Positions 8,361 to 15,373 of a DNA stretch of 20,537 bases are shown here, one piece after another (within the stretch, counting starts at the first letter, position 1; every line of letters starts with the position of its first letter). The notes beneath the pieces were generated by a model. It was not told the DNA's origin and searched no databases. It was given only the letters and a program-made list of their open reading frames with translations. A program made the position numbers and the translations under genes. Origin of the DNA: UMGS882 sp045598975. GTDB lineage: Bacteria > Bacillota > Clostridia > Oscillospirales > CAG-382. The DNA lies in assembly GCA_045598975.1 (NCBI GenBank), contig JAZRVE010000071.1:1-20537 (forward strand). Direction: 5' to 3'.

Positions 8361-8416
8361 GTTGACAGAGAAGGTATCAACCGTCGGAAACCCGACCATG
8401 AAGAGGAGGAAAATTT

Positions 8417-8764
8417 ATGAAAAAACTGATTTACTGGATCGGCACGTTCGCAACGGTCGCCGCCCTGTTCGCCGCCTTTGCCGTCATGCTCAAAAAACTG
8501 AAGATCTCCCTTTCCATCGAGGGCATCGACGATACGCTCGGTGAGGAAGAGGAAGAAAAGGACATCGACGTTTCCTTTGAATCCGAAGAATCCGAAGAGC
8601 CCGAAGCGGAAGACGGCGGGGAAGCCGAACAAGAGGATGCTCCCTTTGCCGAAGCGGAAAAGACCGTGGAAGAAGCGGTGGAAGACATGCTGAAAGGCGA
8701 AGACGCGGCGGAAAAGGAGATCGAGGTCGAGATCCTTGCGGGAGACGACGGGCCGACCGCCTGA
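8417..8764 (+). CDS. Small membrane-anchored acidic protein
   Basis: The 115-residue product has a short basic start (MKKLIYW), one hydrophobic helix at about residues 5-25, a basic segment KKLK after it, and then a long tail that is overwhelmingly Glu/Asp/Ala (for example EEEEEKDIDVSFESEESEEPEAEDG). By the positive-inside rule the basic KK/KLKK residues on both sides make orientation uncertain. A strong GAGGAGG lies about nine bases before the ATG at 8417. It is probably transcribed alone: a good terminator follows at 8784-8806. No family was recognised; its role is unknown. The tail composition suggests a disordered, charged region, possibly interacting with basic partners or coating the membrane surface, but this is speculation. 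Confidence 0.8.
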   Translation: MKKLIYWIGTFATVAALFAAFAVMLKKLKISLSIEGIDDTLGEEEEEKDIDVSFESEESEEPEAEDGGEAEQEDAPFAEAEKTVEEAVEDMLKGEDAAEKEIEVEILAGDDGPTA

Positions 8765-8783
8765 ACATTCGGAAAGTAAAAAG

Positions 8784-8806
8784 CGCCCGGTCATCCGGGC
8801 GTTTTT
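8784..8806 (+). terminator. Intrinsic terminator after the small membrane protein gene
   Basis: A seven-base-pair GC stem, CGCCCGG (8784-8790) with CCGGGCG (8795-8801), has a TCAT loop and is followed directly by TTTTT (8802-8806). It lies 20 bases after the stop at 8764 and only 46 bases before the next ATG, so the downstream LRR gene either depends on read-through or has a promoter I could not identify. Confidence 0.9.
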
Positions 8807-8852
8807 GTCAGATGATCTTATTTTTTTGAAAACGGCACGAGGAGAAAACGAC

Positions 8853-10745
8853 ATGAAAACAAAACGCATCCTTTTGGCGGCACTTGTGTGCCTGACACTG
8901 CTCACCATCGCCGTCGGCGCGGCGACAGATGGATATTATACCTATTCCGTCACAAAAGACAAAGCAACGATTACAAAAGTGGATGCTTACATCAGCGGAG
9001 ACGTCACCATCCCCTCCACCCTCGGCGGGTATCCCGTGACGGTCATCGGAGAGGAAGCATTCCGGGACTGTTCCAAACTGACGGGCGTCGTCATTCCGGA
9101 CAGCGTAACAGGTATCGGAAGATATGCGTTCTCCGGCTGCGACAGGCTGACAAGCATCACTCTTCCGGACAGCGTCACGTTCATCCAAAGTCATGCGTTC
9201 TCCGATTGCAGCGGGCTGAAAAAAGTCACCGTCGGAAGCCTCATCAGAACCTGTAAAATTCCCGAGCTCTTTCCGGACTCCTACCAGACGATCACAGACA
9301 TCGTGCTGACAGACAGCGTGGCAGCCATCGATGCCTATGCGTTCTCCGGCTGCGCCGGGCTGACTGATATCACCGTTCCCAACAGCGTGAAAAGCATCGG
9401 AGAGAGTGCGTTCTACAAATGCACCGGGCTGAAAAGCATAACCGTCGGAAGCGGCGTGACGAGTATCGGAACTCAGGCATTCTTCGGCTGCGACGGGCTG
9501 CAAGACGTCCGTATCACCGACCTTGCGGCTTGGTGCAACATTGATTTTTCCGATTCCTGTTCCACTCCGTTTTATTACGCGAGCAATCTGTACGTCGACA
9601 ACGTCCTGATTACGGACCTTGTGATCCCCGACGGGACAAAGAACATCAAAAAGCTTGCGTTCCAAAAATGTATCGGACTGACGAGCGTCACCATTCCGGA
9701 CAGCGTGGAAACCATCGGGGACTACGCGTTCAATTTCTGTTTCAATCTGACAAGCGTCACCGTCGGAAACGGCGTAACGAGCATCGGAGAGCGGGCGTTC
9801 TACGACTGCACCGGGCTGAAAAACATCTGTATCACCGACGTTGCGACTTGGTGCAACATTGATTTTTATGATTGTTATTCCAATCCGTTTTCCTATGCAA
9901 ACCATTTGTATGTCAACAACGTACCGACCACAGACCTTGTGATCCCCGACGGCGTGAAGACCATCAAAAAGTATGCGTTTCAGGATTGGTACGCTCTGAC
10001 GAGCGTCACCGTCCCGGGCAGCGTAACGAGCATCGAAGAGCAGGCGTTCTTCAACTGCCACAGTCTGAAAGACGTTTATATCACCGACCTTGCGGCTTGG
10101 TGCGGCATTGATTTTTATGACGTGCATTCCAATCCGATATACTATGCAAGCAATTTGTACGTCAACGGCAAACCGGTCAAGGACCTTGTGATCCCCGACG
10201 GCGTAAAGACCGTCAAAAAGCTTGCGTTTGCCGGCTGTACCGCCACAAGCGTCACCCTCCCGGGCAGCGCGGAAACCATCGGAGACAGGGCGTTTTACAG
10301 ATGCTTCATGACAAGTGCCACCATTCCGGACAGCGTGACGAACATCGGAGACCATGCATTCTACGACTGTAATAACCTTTCCGACATCTATTACACCGGC
10401 ACGAAAGCCGAGTGGAATTCCATCGAGGGGCTTTACGATGCCGAAATTCCTTACGGTACCGTCATCCGTTTTCAATCGCGCGGCGGCGTAATCAACAGCA
10501 TAGACCTTGTCGGGGATACCGTGGCGGTATCCGTCCGGAGCGCCGGCGGCGTGCAAAAGGATTTATATGTCGCCGAATATGATGCCGTCGGCAGACTGAT
10601 CGCCGTTGTCAGAAAATCGCTGACCGCAGGCGACAACGAATGTGAGTTGCCGCTCGAAGACGGATGCGCATCCGTCAAGGCATTCGTCACGGACAATGCC
10701 TTTATCCCGTTGTGCGCCGGCGCCGAATGGACGGCGCAGAACTGA
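8853..10745 (+). CDS. Secreted BspA-like leucine-rich repeat (LRR_5) protein
   Basis: The ATG at 8853 follows GAGGAG by eight or nine bases and gives a clear signal peptide: MKTKR, a hydrophobic core LLAALVCLTLLTIAVGA, then the mature ATDGYYTY. The frame is open further upstream but crosses the terminator, so this start is preferred. The 630-residue product consists of about 23-residue BspA/LRR_5 repeats of the form SVTSIGEQAFFNCxxLxxVTIPD. Three related insert blocks begin ITDLAAWCNIDF, ITDVATWCNIDF and ITDLAAWCGIDF (codons from 9513, 9831 and 10080) and end in DLVIPDGxKxxKKxAF. The last ~90 residues are a beta-rich non-repeat domain (IDLVGDTVAVSVRSAG onward). No LPXTG, transmembrane anchor or SLH domain is seen, so it is probably released or held non-covalently. 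Surface binding is the usual role of the family; the ligand is unknown. Confidence 0.9.
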   Translation: MKTKRILLAALVCLTLLTIAVGAATDGYYTYSVTKDKATITKVDAYISGDVTIPSTLGGYPVTVIGEEAFRDCSKLTGVVIPDSVTGIGRYAFSGCDRLTSITLPDSVTFIQSHAFSDCSGLKKVTVGSLIRTCKIPELFPDSYQTITDIVLTDSVAAIDAYAFSGCAGLTDITVPNSVKSIGESAFYKCTGLKSITVGSGVTSIGTQAFFGCDGLQDVRITDLAAWCNIDFSDSCSTPFYYASNLYVDNVLITDLVIPDGTKNIKKLAFQKCIGLTSVTIPDSVETIGDYAFNFCFNLTSVTVGNGVTSIGERAFYDCTGLKNICITDVATWCNIDFYDCYSNPFSYANHLYVNNVPTTDLVIPDGVKTIKKYAFQDWYALTSVTVPGSVTSIEEQAFFNCHSLKDVYITDLAAWCGIDFYDVHSNPIYYASNLYVNGKPVKDLVIPDGVKTVKKLAFAGCTATSVTLPGSAETIGDRAFYRCFMTSATIPDSVTNIGDHAFYDCNNLSDIYYTGTKAEWNSIEGLYDAEIPYGTVIRFQSRGGVINSIDLVGDTVAVSVRSAGGVQKDLYVAEYDAVGRLIAVVRKSLTAGDNECELPLEDGCASVKAFVTDNAFIPLCAGAEWTAQN

Positions 10746-10793
10746 TCTTCGTGATCCCCGTAGAAAATTCACTGCCAGAAAGAAGGGTGCTTC

Positions 10794-12344
10794 TTGACCG
10801 TCGTTATCCGGACCGCCTCCGTATACGGCATTGACGGCCTCGTCGTCGACGCCGAGTGCTTCACCTCCGGCAATATGCCGTCCTTCCGGCTTGTCGGGCT
10901 TCCCGACGCCGCCGTCAAGGAGGCGTATGACCGCATCAAGGCCGCCATCCGCTCAGTCGGCATCCCCTTTCCCATCACCGCCATCACCGTCAACCTCGCC
11001 CCGGCGGACAGACTCAAACAGGGCACCGGCTTCGATCTCGCCATCCTGCTCGCCATCTTAAAAAGCACCACCCTCTCCTCTCTCGATACCGACGGGCGCT
11101 GTTTCATCGGCGAGCTGTCATTGACGGGTGAAGTCCGCCGCGCCGTCGGGGTACTGCCCATGTGCCTCGCCGCCAAGAGCGCCGGCATGAAAGAGATTTA
11201 CGTGCCGCTCGAAAACGTGCGGGAGGCCGCCGTGGTAGAAGGCATCGACGTGTACGGTGTGGACAACGTGGCACAACTGCTTGCCCATCTGACGGGCACG
11301 TTACGGATCGAGAAAACGCCCTGCGAAAACCCGGCGCTGTTTGCGTCGTCGATCGACGGCGTGCCGGATTTTTCCGAAGTAAAAGGGCAGGAGAGCGCCA
11401 AGTTTGCGCTTGAAATCGCCGCGGCGGGCATGCACAACGTCTTGCTCATCGGACCGCCCGGCACCGGCAAAAGTATGCTCGCCAAGCGCCTGCCCGGCAT
11501 CCTGCCGCCCATGACCTTTGAGGAAGCCGTCGAAACGACGCGCATCCATTCGGTCTGCGGCACGCTGATGCACGATACGCCGCTCGTAACGGCGCGTCCC
11601 TTCCGCTCGCCGCATCACACCATGTCCTCGGCGAGCCTCGTCGGCGGCGGACGCAATCCCATGCCGGGCGAGATCTCGCTCGCACACAACGGCGTGCTGT
11701 TTTTGGACGAACTGCCGGAATACGATAAAAACGCCACCGACGCCCTCCGTCAGCCGCTCGAAGACGGAGAAGTGGTCATCACCCGCGTCAATGCGCGGAT
11801 GCGCTATCCCAGCCGCTTTATGTTAGTTTGCGCCATGAATCCCTGCAAATGCGGCTACTACGGCTGTGAGGGACACACCTGTACCTGCTCGCCTCTTGCG
11901 CGGGAGCACTATCTTTCCAAAATTTCCGGTCCCATTCTCGACCGTATCGACATCCAGATCGAGGTGGGACAGCTTTCCTATCAGACGCTCAAAGACACAA
12001 CGCCCGGCGAAACGAGCGACGTCATCCGCCGCCGCGTCGAGAGGGCACGCGAGCGCATGGTGAAGCGCTATGCCGGCACCGGTATCTTTGCCAACGGTCA
12101 GCTCACGCCCGCCATGATCAAGGAATACTGCGCGACGGACGCCGAAGCGGACGGACTGCTTGCCGCCGCCTTTGACAGGCTCGGGCTGTCGGCACGCGGG
12201 TACCACCGTATCTTAAAGCTTGCCAGAACCATCGCCGACATGGAGGAAAAGGACGTCATCGAGAAATCGCACGTGGCGCGAGCCGTCCAGCTCCGCAGTC
12301 TTGACCGCAAGTATTGGAGCAATACGGCGCCTTCCGATCGGTAA
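10794..12344 (+). CDS. YifB/ComM-family Mg-chelatase-like AAA+ ATPase
   Basis: The protein (516 residues) has the full YifB layout: an N-terminal Lon-protease-like fold domain (YGIDGLVVDAECFTSGNMPSFRLVGLPDAAV at about 11-41; GTGFDLAILLAIL near 77-89), then a Mg-chelatase-type AAA+ module with Walker A GPPGTGKS at 220-227, Walker B LFLDEL at 302-307, and RSPHHTMSSASLVGGG at 271-286. A cysteine cluster (Cys351, 353, 358, 363, 365) follows in NPCKCGYYG. The C-terminal domain ends at SLDRKYW. In naturally competent bacteria ComM is a branch-migration helicase for integrating donor DNA; the role in Clostridia is less clear. The start is TTG at 10794 with an AAGGG eight bases upstream; no ATG fits before the conserved N-terminus, and an in-frame stop lies at 10761. 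Confidence 0.94.
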   Translation: MTVVIRTASVYGIDGLVVDAECFTSGNMPSFRLVGLPDAAVKEAYDRIKAAIRSVGIPFPITAITVNLAPADRLKQGTGFDLAILLAILKSTTLSSLDTDGRCFIGELSLTGEVRRAVGVLPMCLAAKSAGMKEIYVPLENVREAAVVEGIDVYGVDNVAQLLAHLTGTLRIEKTPCENPALFASSIDGVPDFSEVKGQESAKFALEIAAAGMHNVLLIGPPGTGKSMLAKRLPGILPPMTFEEAVETTRIHSVCGTLMHDTPLVTARPFRSPHHTMSSASLVGGGRNPMPGEISLAHNGVLFLDELPEYDKNATDALRQPLEDGEVVITRVNARMRYPSRFMLVCAMNPCKCGYYGCEGHTCTCSPLAREHYLSKISGPILDRIDIQIEVGQLSYQTLKDTTPGETSDVIRRRVERARERMVKRYAGTGIFANGQLTPAMIKEYCATDAEADGLLAAAFDRLGLSARGYHRILKLARTIADMEEKDVIEKSHVARAVQLRSLDRKYWSNTAPSDR

Positions 12345-12789
12345 GAATCGGTAAAAAACAGATATAAAACGGCGGCGGCTTTTTCGTCAAAGCGGCACGA
12401 AGTTAACAAAAAATCCACAGAAAATTATCGGTTTCCCGTGGAATGCATAAAATTGTCGGCAACACCCGAAAAACACCGTATCCTGCGTCGAAAAATTGCC
12501 GTTTTCTGTATATCAAGCGTTTGTTCGGTCTACATAATTTCGGGAAATTATCCCTTCTTTTTTCCACCGCAATTGTGGATAACCCTGTTGACAATGTTCA
12601 TAACTTTTGAAAATTTGCTTGATTTTGACAGATTTTCGTTTTTTCGACCGTCTTTTTCCTCTTTCGACAGACCGATGACTTTTCCGTAAAAGCGACAAAG
12701 TTATGTCAACGAAAATCCGGCAAAAGTTATGCATTTTAGATGCAAAATCATAGAATATTTATTCATTTGCTTTTTTGAAAGGACACCGT
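12345..12789. other. AT-rich intergenic region with clustered DnaA boxes
   Basis: No gene is convincing in these 445 bases. The stretch is clearly richer in A and T than its flanks and contains DnaA-box-like 9-mers: AAATCCACA at 12411-12419 (7 of 9), TGTGGATAA at 12574-12582 (perfect, minus orientation), TGTTGACAA at 12586-12594 and TGTTCATAA at 12595-12603 (each 7 of 9). The T/A-rich tail 12604-12780 could serve as an unwinding region. A weak -10 (TAGAAT, 12751-12756) may serve tsaE. An origin or DnaA-titration function is a hypothesis only; see findings. Confidence 0.45.
12574..12603 (-). promoter_or_regulatory. Three near-tandem DnaA boxes
   Basis: On the plus strand TGTGGATAA, a three-base gap, then TGTTGACAA and TGTTCATAA directly abutting. 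The first is the exact complement of the consensus TTATCCACA; the other two each deviate at two positions. Same-direction spacing of 12 and 9 bases suggests cooperative binding, but short 9-mers can occur by chance in AT-rich DNA. Confidence 0.5.
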
Positions 12790-13233
12790 ATGGATAACCC
12801 TCTTGTTTTTCACAGTCATTCCGAGACCGAGACCGAGCAGTTCGCCGCGCGCTTTGCCGCGGACGTGCTGAAACCGGGGGATTTTCTCGCCTTTTTCGGC
12901 GATCTCGGCTCGGGCAAGACCGCCTTCGTGCGCGGCGTCGCGGCACATTTCTGCCCCGGCGTGCGGGTTTCCAGCCCTACATACGCGTTAGTCAACGAAT
13001 ACCGCGGGCACGTCCCGGTGTTCCACTTCGATCTGTACCGCATCACCGACGACGACAGCCTGTACGCGACGGGATTTTACGACTATTTCGACCGCGGCGG
13101 CATCCTGGCGGCGGAGTGGTGCGAAAACATCCCGTTTGCTCTGCCGGTGCCGCGCTACAATGTCGTTTTCGAGAAAACGGGAGAAACCGAACGTACCGTC
13201 ACGGTGACGCTGTTCGACGGCTCGTTTCCGTGA
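12790..13233 (+). CDS. tsaE: tRNA threonylcarbamoyladenosine biosynthesis ATPase TsaE
   Basis: TsaE works with TsaB and TsaD to place the threonylcarbamoyl group on A37 of ANN-decoding tRNAs. The 147-residue protein is of family size, with the P-loop GDLGSGKT at residues 37-44, VSSPTYALVNEY at 60-71, and the HFDLYRI motif at 79-85. An EWCENIP-like block near 115-121 is also typical. The ATG at 12790 is preferred over an in-frame TTG at 12775 because GAAAGGA lies seven bases upstream of the ATG. The common partner genes tsaB, rimI and tsaD are not downstream; an ECF S component follows after 71 bases. Confidence 0.95.
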   Translation: MDNPLVFHSHSETETEQFAARFAADVLKPGDFLAFFGDLGSGKTAFVRGVAAHFCPGVRVSSPTYALVNEYRGHVPVFHFDLYRITDDDSLYATGFYDYFDRGGILAAEWCENIPFALPVPRYNVVFEKTGETERTVTVTLFDGSFP

Positions 13234-13304
13234 TGCGGGAAACGCCGTTTTTCAACCCGTCCGAATTATCTGATTTATCGTGAATTTAGAAAGAAGTCTT
13301 TACC

Positions 13305-13841
13305 ATGAAAAATAAAAAATTAATGTTTGTTACCCGTACCGCTATTTTCATTGCACTGCTCGTCGTCGTGCAGTACGTCACCTCCACCATGGGACAGCTT
13401 GTGACCGGCAGTGCCGTCAACTTTGTCCTCATCGCCGCCTGCCTGCTCGTCGACTGGAAGAGCGCGCTCATCATCGCCGTGCTGTCGCCGTTTGCCGCGA
13501 AGATGTCCGGTATCGGACCCGCGCTTTTGCCCGTCGTCCCGGTCGTTGCCGTCGGCAATGCGGTGCTGGTCTTCGCCTATGCCTTTCTCATGAGTGAGAA
13601 GGTCAAACTCCCGCAATACGGAAAGTGGTCGCTTGCGGTCGTTTCGGCGGCACTTTTGAAATACGCCGTGCTGACGCTTGGCGTGCTCAAAGTGGTAGTG
13701 CCGCTTGCCGGCGTACCGGCGCCCATGGCGGACAAATTATCGGTCATGTTCGGCGTAACGCAGTTTTTCACGGCGCTCATCGGCGGTGCCCTTGCCACGC
13801 TGATCGTTCCGCCCTTGAAGAAGGCGCTTGCGCGAAAATAG
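13305..13841 (+). CDS. ECF-transporter S-component-like membrane protein
   Basis: The 178-residue protein has about five to six hydrophobic segments (roughly residues 12-30, 36-48, 52-68, 72-94, 106-122 and 148-168), ending in a basic tail KKALARK. The opening VTRTAIFIALLVVVQYV resembles S components of energy-coupling-factor transporters, which bind a vitamin or metal and use a shared EcfA/A'/T engine. The engine genes are not nearby, as usual for group II systems. The substrate cannot be assigned from what I can see; no vitamin-specific motif or riboswitch is visible upstream. The ribosome site is weak (AGAAAGAAG before ATG 13305). Repeat element A begins two bases after the stop codon. Confidence 0.75.
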   Translation: MKNKKLMFVTRTAIFIALLVVVQYVTSTMGQLVTGSAVNFVLIAACLLVDWKSALIIAVLSPFAAKMSGIGPALLPVVPVVAVGNAVLVFAYAFLMSEKVKLPQYGKWSLAVVSAALLKYAVLTLGVLKVVVPLAGVPAPMADKLSVMFGVTQFFTALIGGALATLIVPPLKKALARK

Positions 13842-13843
13842 AA

Positions 13844-14296
13844 GAAGCCTACGGCTTCACCCATACCGCGGCAACGTGCCGTTGCATCCATACCGCGAGT
13901 GTGAGCTCGCGGTATGATTATGTGTAGTGTCCCGCGGTCAGGGGACACGCCCGCCAAAACGGCGGCGGACGTGTCGCAAATCCATAAGCGCGTGCCGCAT
14001 GTTTTTTGTTCGCAGAAACTTTCCGCGTGTTGGACAGAGGCACAGAGCGGACAGAACAACATCTCACCGAATCATCCTTTTGTCCATATCAGCAATATCT
14101 GGCACTACGCCGCCGCTTGTGCTATGTAAAATAACCGTGCCGCACGGTTTGGACTATCTGCCAATCCTTGTCGGAGTCGCCGTGATGCCGCCTCGCACCT
14201 CCGCAAAACGTCTTCCGTTTTGCGGAGAGGGGTTCCGGGGCTGCTCCCCGGCAATCTTTTTCGCCCCCTTTTTTCTCTTGTGAGAAAAAAGGGGGC
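13844..14296 (+). repeat. Structured intergenic repeat, copy A
   Basis: This element aligns along its length with copy B (16431-16860). Long identical blocks are GCTTCACCCATACCGCG (13854-13870), ATTATGTGTAG (13917-13927), GCGCGTGCCGCAT (13988-14000), GGCACTACGCCGCCG (14101-14115) and CCGTGCCGCACGGTTTGGA (14135-14153). Hairpins in order: GAAGCC/GGCTTC (13844-13858); CATACCGCGAG/CTCGCGGTATG (13889-13916, 11 perfect pairs); a CCGCC/GGCGG stem with outer GACACG/CGTGTC (13944-13975); CTCCGCAAAACG/CGTTTTGCGGAG (14199-14227); CCGGGG/CCCCGG (14235-14251); and a 15-pair stem GCCCCCTTTTTTCTC with complement (14263-14296). It contains no credible gene. It fills the gap between convergent genes, so a terminator role is plausible. 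I do not recognise a known repeat family. Confidence 0.85.
14235..14261 (+). terminator. Hairpin plus T-run inside copy A
   Basis: Stem CCGGGG (14235-14240) with CCCCGG (14246-14251), CTGCT loop, then CAATC and TTTTT (14257-14261). The T-run starts five bases after the stem, a little late for a classical intrinsic terminator, but the same arrangement recurs in copy B. It would stop transcription from the ECF S component gene. Confidence 0.5.
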
Positions 14297-14330
14297 ATTG
14301 TTTTCCCCTATCAGGGGCAGTAGTGTTTCC

Positions 14331-15233
14331 TTACTGTTTGCGATCGACCACGATCGAAAGCGCCGCGTCGGAAATTGTAGCCGCGTCCGGCGTCAGCGCG
14401 TCAACGGTAAAGCTGAGCGTCGAAGCGTCAGGCACCGTCAGCGTAAAGGTGTTGGCGGCATTGGCACGCAGATCGTCCGCCGTGGTGGCGTCGATCCGGC
14501 GCTGTTCGGACAGCGCTGTGCCGTTAAGGGTGGGGACGACCTCGACGGTCGCGGGCACGTCGGTGTTGCCTTCAAACGAGTACGAGACGATATAGGTGCC
14601 GGCAGGCAGCGTGACGTCACTGCCGTTTGCCGTGATGGTGCCGCCGTTCGAGGTGTCAACGGCGGTCAGCGCGATGGGCGTGTCGGTCGCAAAGGTCGTC
14701 GCCGTCTGGATGAAGCTTGCAAAATCATTGACGGCGGCGGCACCGGTCGCACCCGTGGCACCGGTCGCACCGGTTGCACCCGTGGCACCCGGAAGTCCGG
14801 CAGGGCCGACAGGACCGACAGGACCGACGGGACCGATAGGACCCACAGGACCCGTAGCGCCGGTTACAACGACCGTCGGACCGGCAGGGCCGGCAGGACC
14901 CGGTGCGCCGGTAGGTCCGATAGGACCCATAGGACCCCTGGGACCCACAGGACCGGGACAGGGCGGCGGGCAGGGCGGCGGCGGACAGGGCGGCGGGCAG
15001 GGACGGCAGGGAAACAGACCGTATGCGCCGCCTACGCCGGAACAGCCGGTTTGAGCGCCGCCCACACCGGAGCAGGAAGAAAACGGAGAAACGCCGGAAC
15101 GGCATCCGGCGGACGCACCGCCGACACCGCCTCCGTGACAGCATCTGTCAGGGCACGAATAAAAGGGAGAAACGCCGGAACAGCCGGTATTGACACCGCC
15201 GACGCCGCTCCCGTTGCATCCGCAATTAGCCAT
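14331..15233 (-). CDS. BclA-like collagen-repeat spore surface protein with Cys-rich N-terminus
   Basis: The 300-residue protein has three parts. Residues 1-75 are Cys- and Gly-rich with three related units (GVGGVNTGCSGVSPFYSC, GVGGASAGCRSGVSPFSSC, GVGGAQTGCSGVGGAYGLFPC), followed by a Pro/Cys stretch to about 93. Then comes a collagen-type Gly-X-Y tract (about 94-167), including GPVGP and five GAT repeats. The C-terminal ~130 residues form a beta-rich domain (TPIALTAVDTSNGGTITANG onward) like the trimer-forming end of BclA proteins. In Bacillus and Clostridioides such proteins form exosporium filaments and carry O-glycans on the collagen Thr residues. No signal peptide is seen, as expected for mother-cell assembly. 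AAGGA lies about 10 bases before the ATG at 15233, and a sigma-K-like promoter is upstream. The Cys-rich start probably cross-links it to the spore coat (inference). Confidence 0.9.
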   Translation of the reverse strand: MANCGCNGSGVGGVNTGCSGVSPFYSCPDRCCHGGGVGGASAGCRSGVSPFSSCSGVGGAQTGCSGVGGAYGLFPCRPCPPPCPPPPCPPPCPGPVGPRGPMGPIGPTGAPGPAGPAGPTVVVTGATGPVGPIGPVGPVGPVGPAGLPGATGATGATGATGATGAAAVNDFASFIQTATTFATDTPIALTAVDTSNGGTITANGSDVTLPAGTYIVSYSFEGNTDVPATVEVVPTLNGTALSEQRRIDATTADDLRANAANTFTLTVPDASTLSFTVDALTPDAATISDAALSIVVDRKQ

Positions 15234-15286
15234 AGAGCTTTTTTCCTTTCGTATAAAGTGGCGGGAGGATATCCTTCCCGTCGCTG

Positions 15287-15314
15287 TATCCTATGCAAAA
15301 CACGTCTGTTTTGT
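15287..15314 (-). promoter_or_regulatory. Sigma-K-type promoter for the collagen-like gene
   Basis: On the minus strand, AC (15313-15314), a 17-base spacer, then CATAGGATA (15287-15295). This fits the Bacillus sigma-K consensus AC-N17-CATAnnnTA exactly. It would start transcription about 45-50 bases before the ATG at 15233. A TTGACA overlaps the -35 area but has no good sigma-A -10 at the right spacing. Late mother-cell expression agrees with an exosporium-type product. Confidence 0.6.
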
Positions 15315-15373
15315 CAACAGACGGAATATACTGCGGTAGGAGAAAATCAATTTTCAAAAGGAGTGCCTGACAC

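Noticed and set aside
8808..10556. Minus-strand open frame of 582 codons opposite the LRR gene
   Set aside because: A regular antisense shadow of the 23-residue repeats; it has no known motif, and the plus frame has a signal peptide and canonical LRRs.
12701..12740. Further DnaA-like words TTATGTCAA and TTATGCATT
   Set aside because: They match the consensus at too few positions to count as boxes.
13842..14283. Short plus-strand open frames inside repeat copy A
   Set aside because: The reading frames are not preserved in copy B and lack ribosome sites; the conservation is of hairpins, not of codons.
15308..15317. TTGACA on the minus strand as a sigma-A -35 for the collagen gene
   Set aside because: No acceptable -10 lies 16-18 bases downstream, whereas the overlapping sigma-K pattern fits at every defined position.
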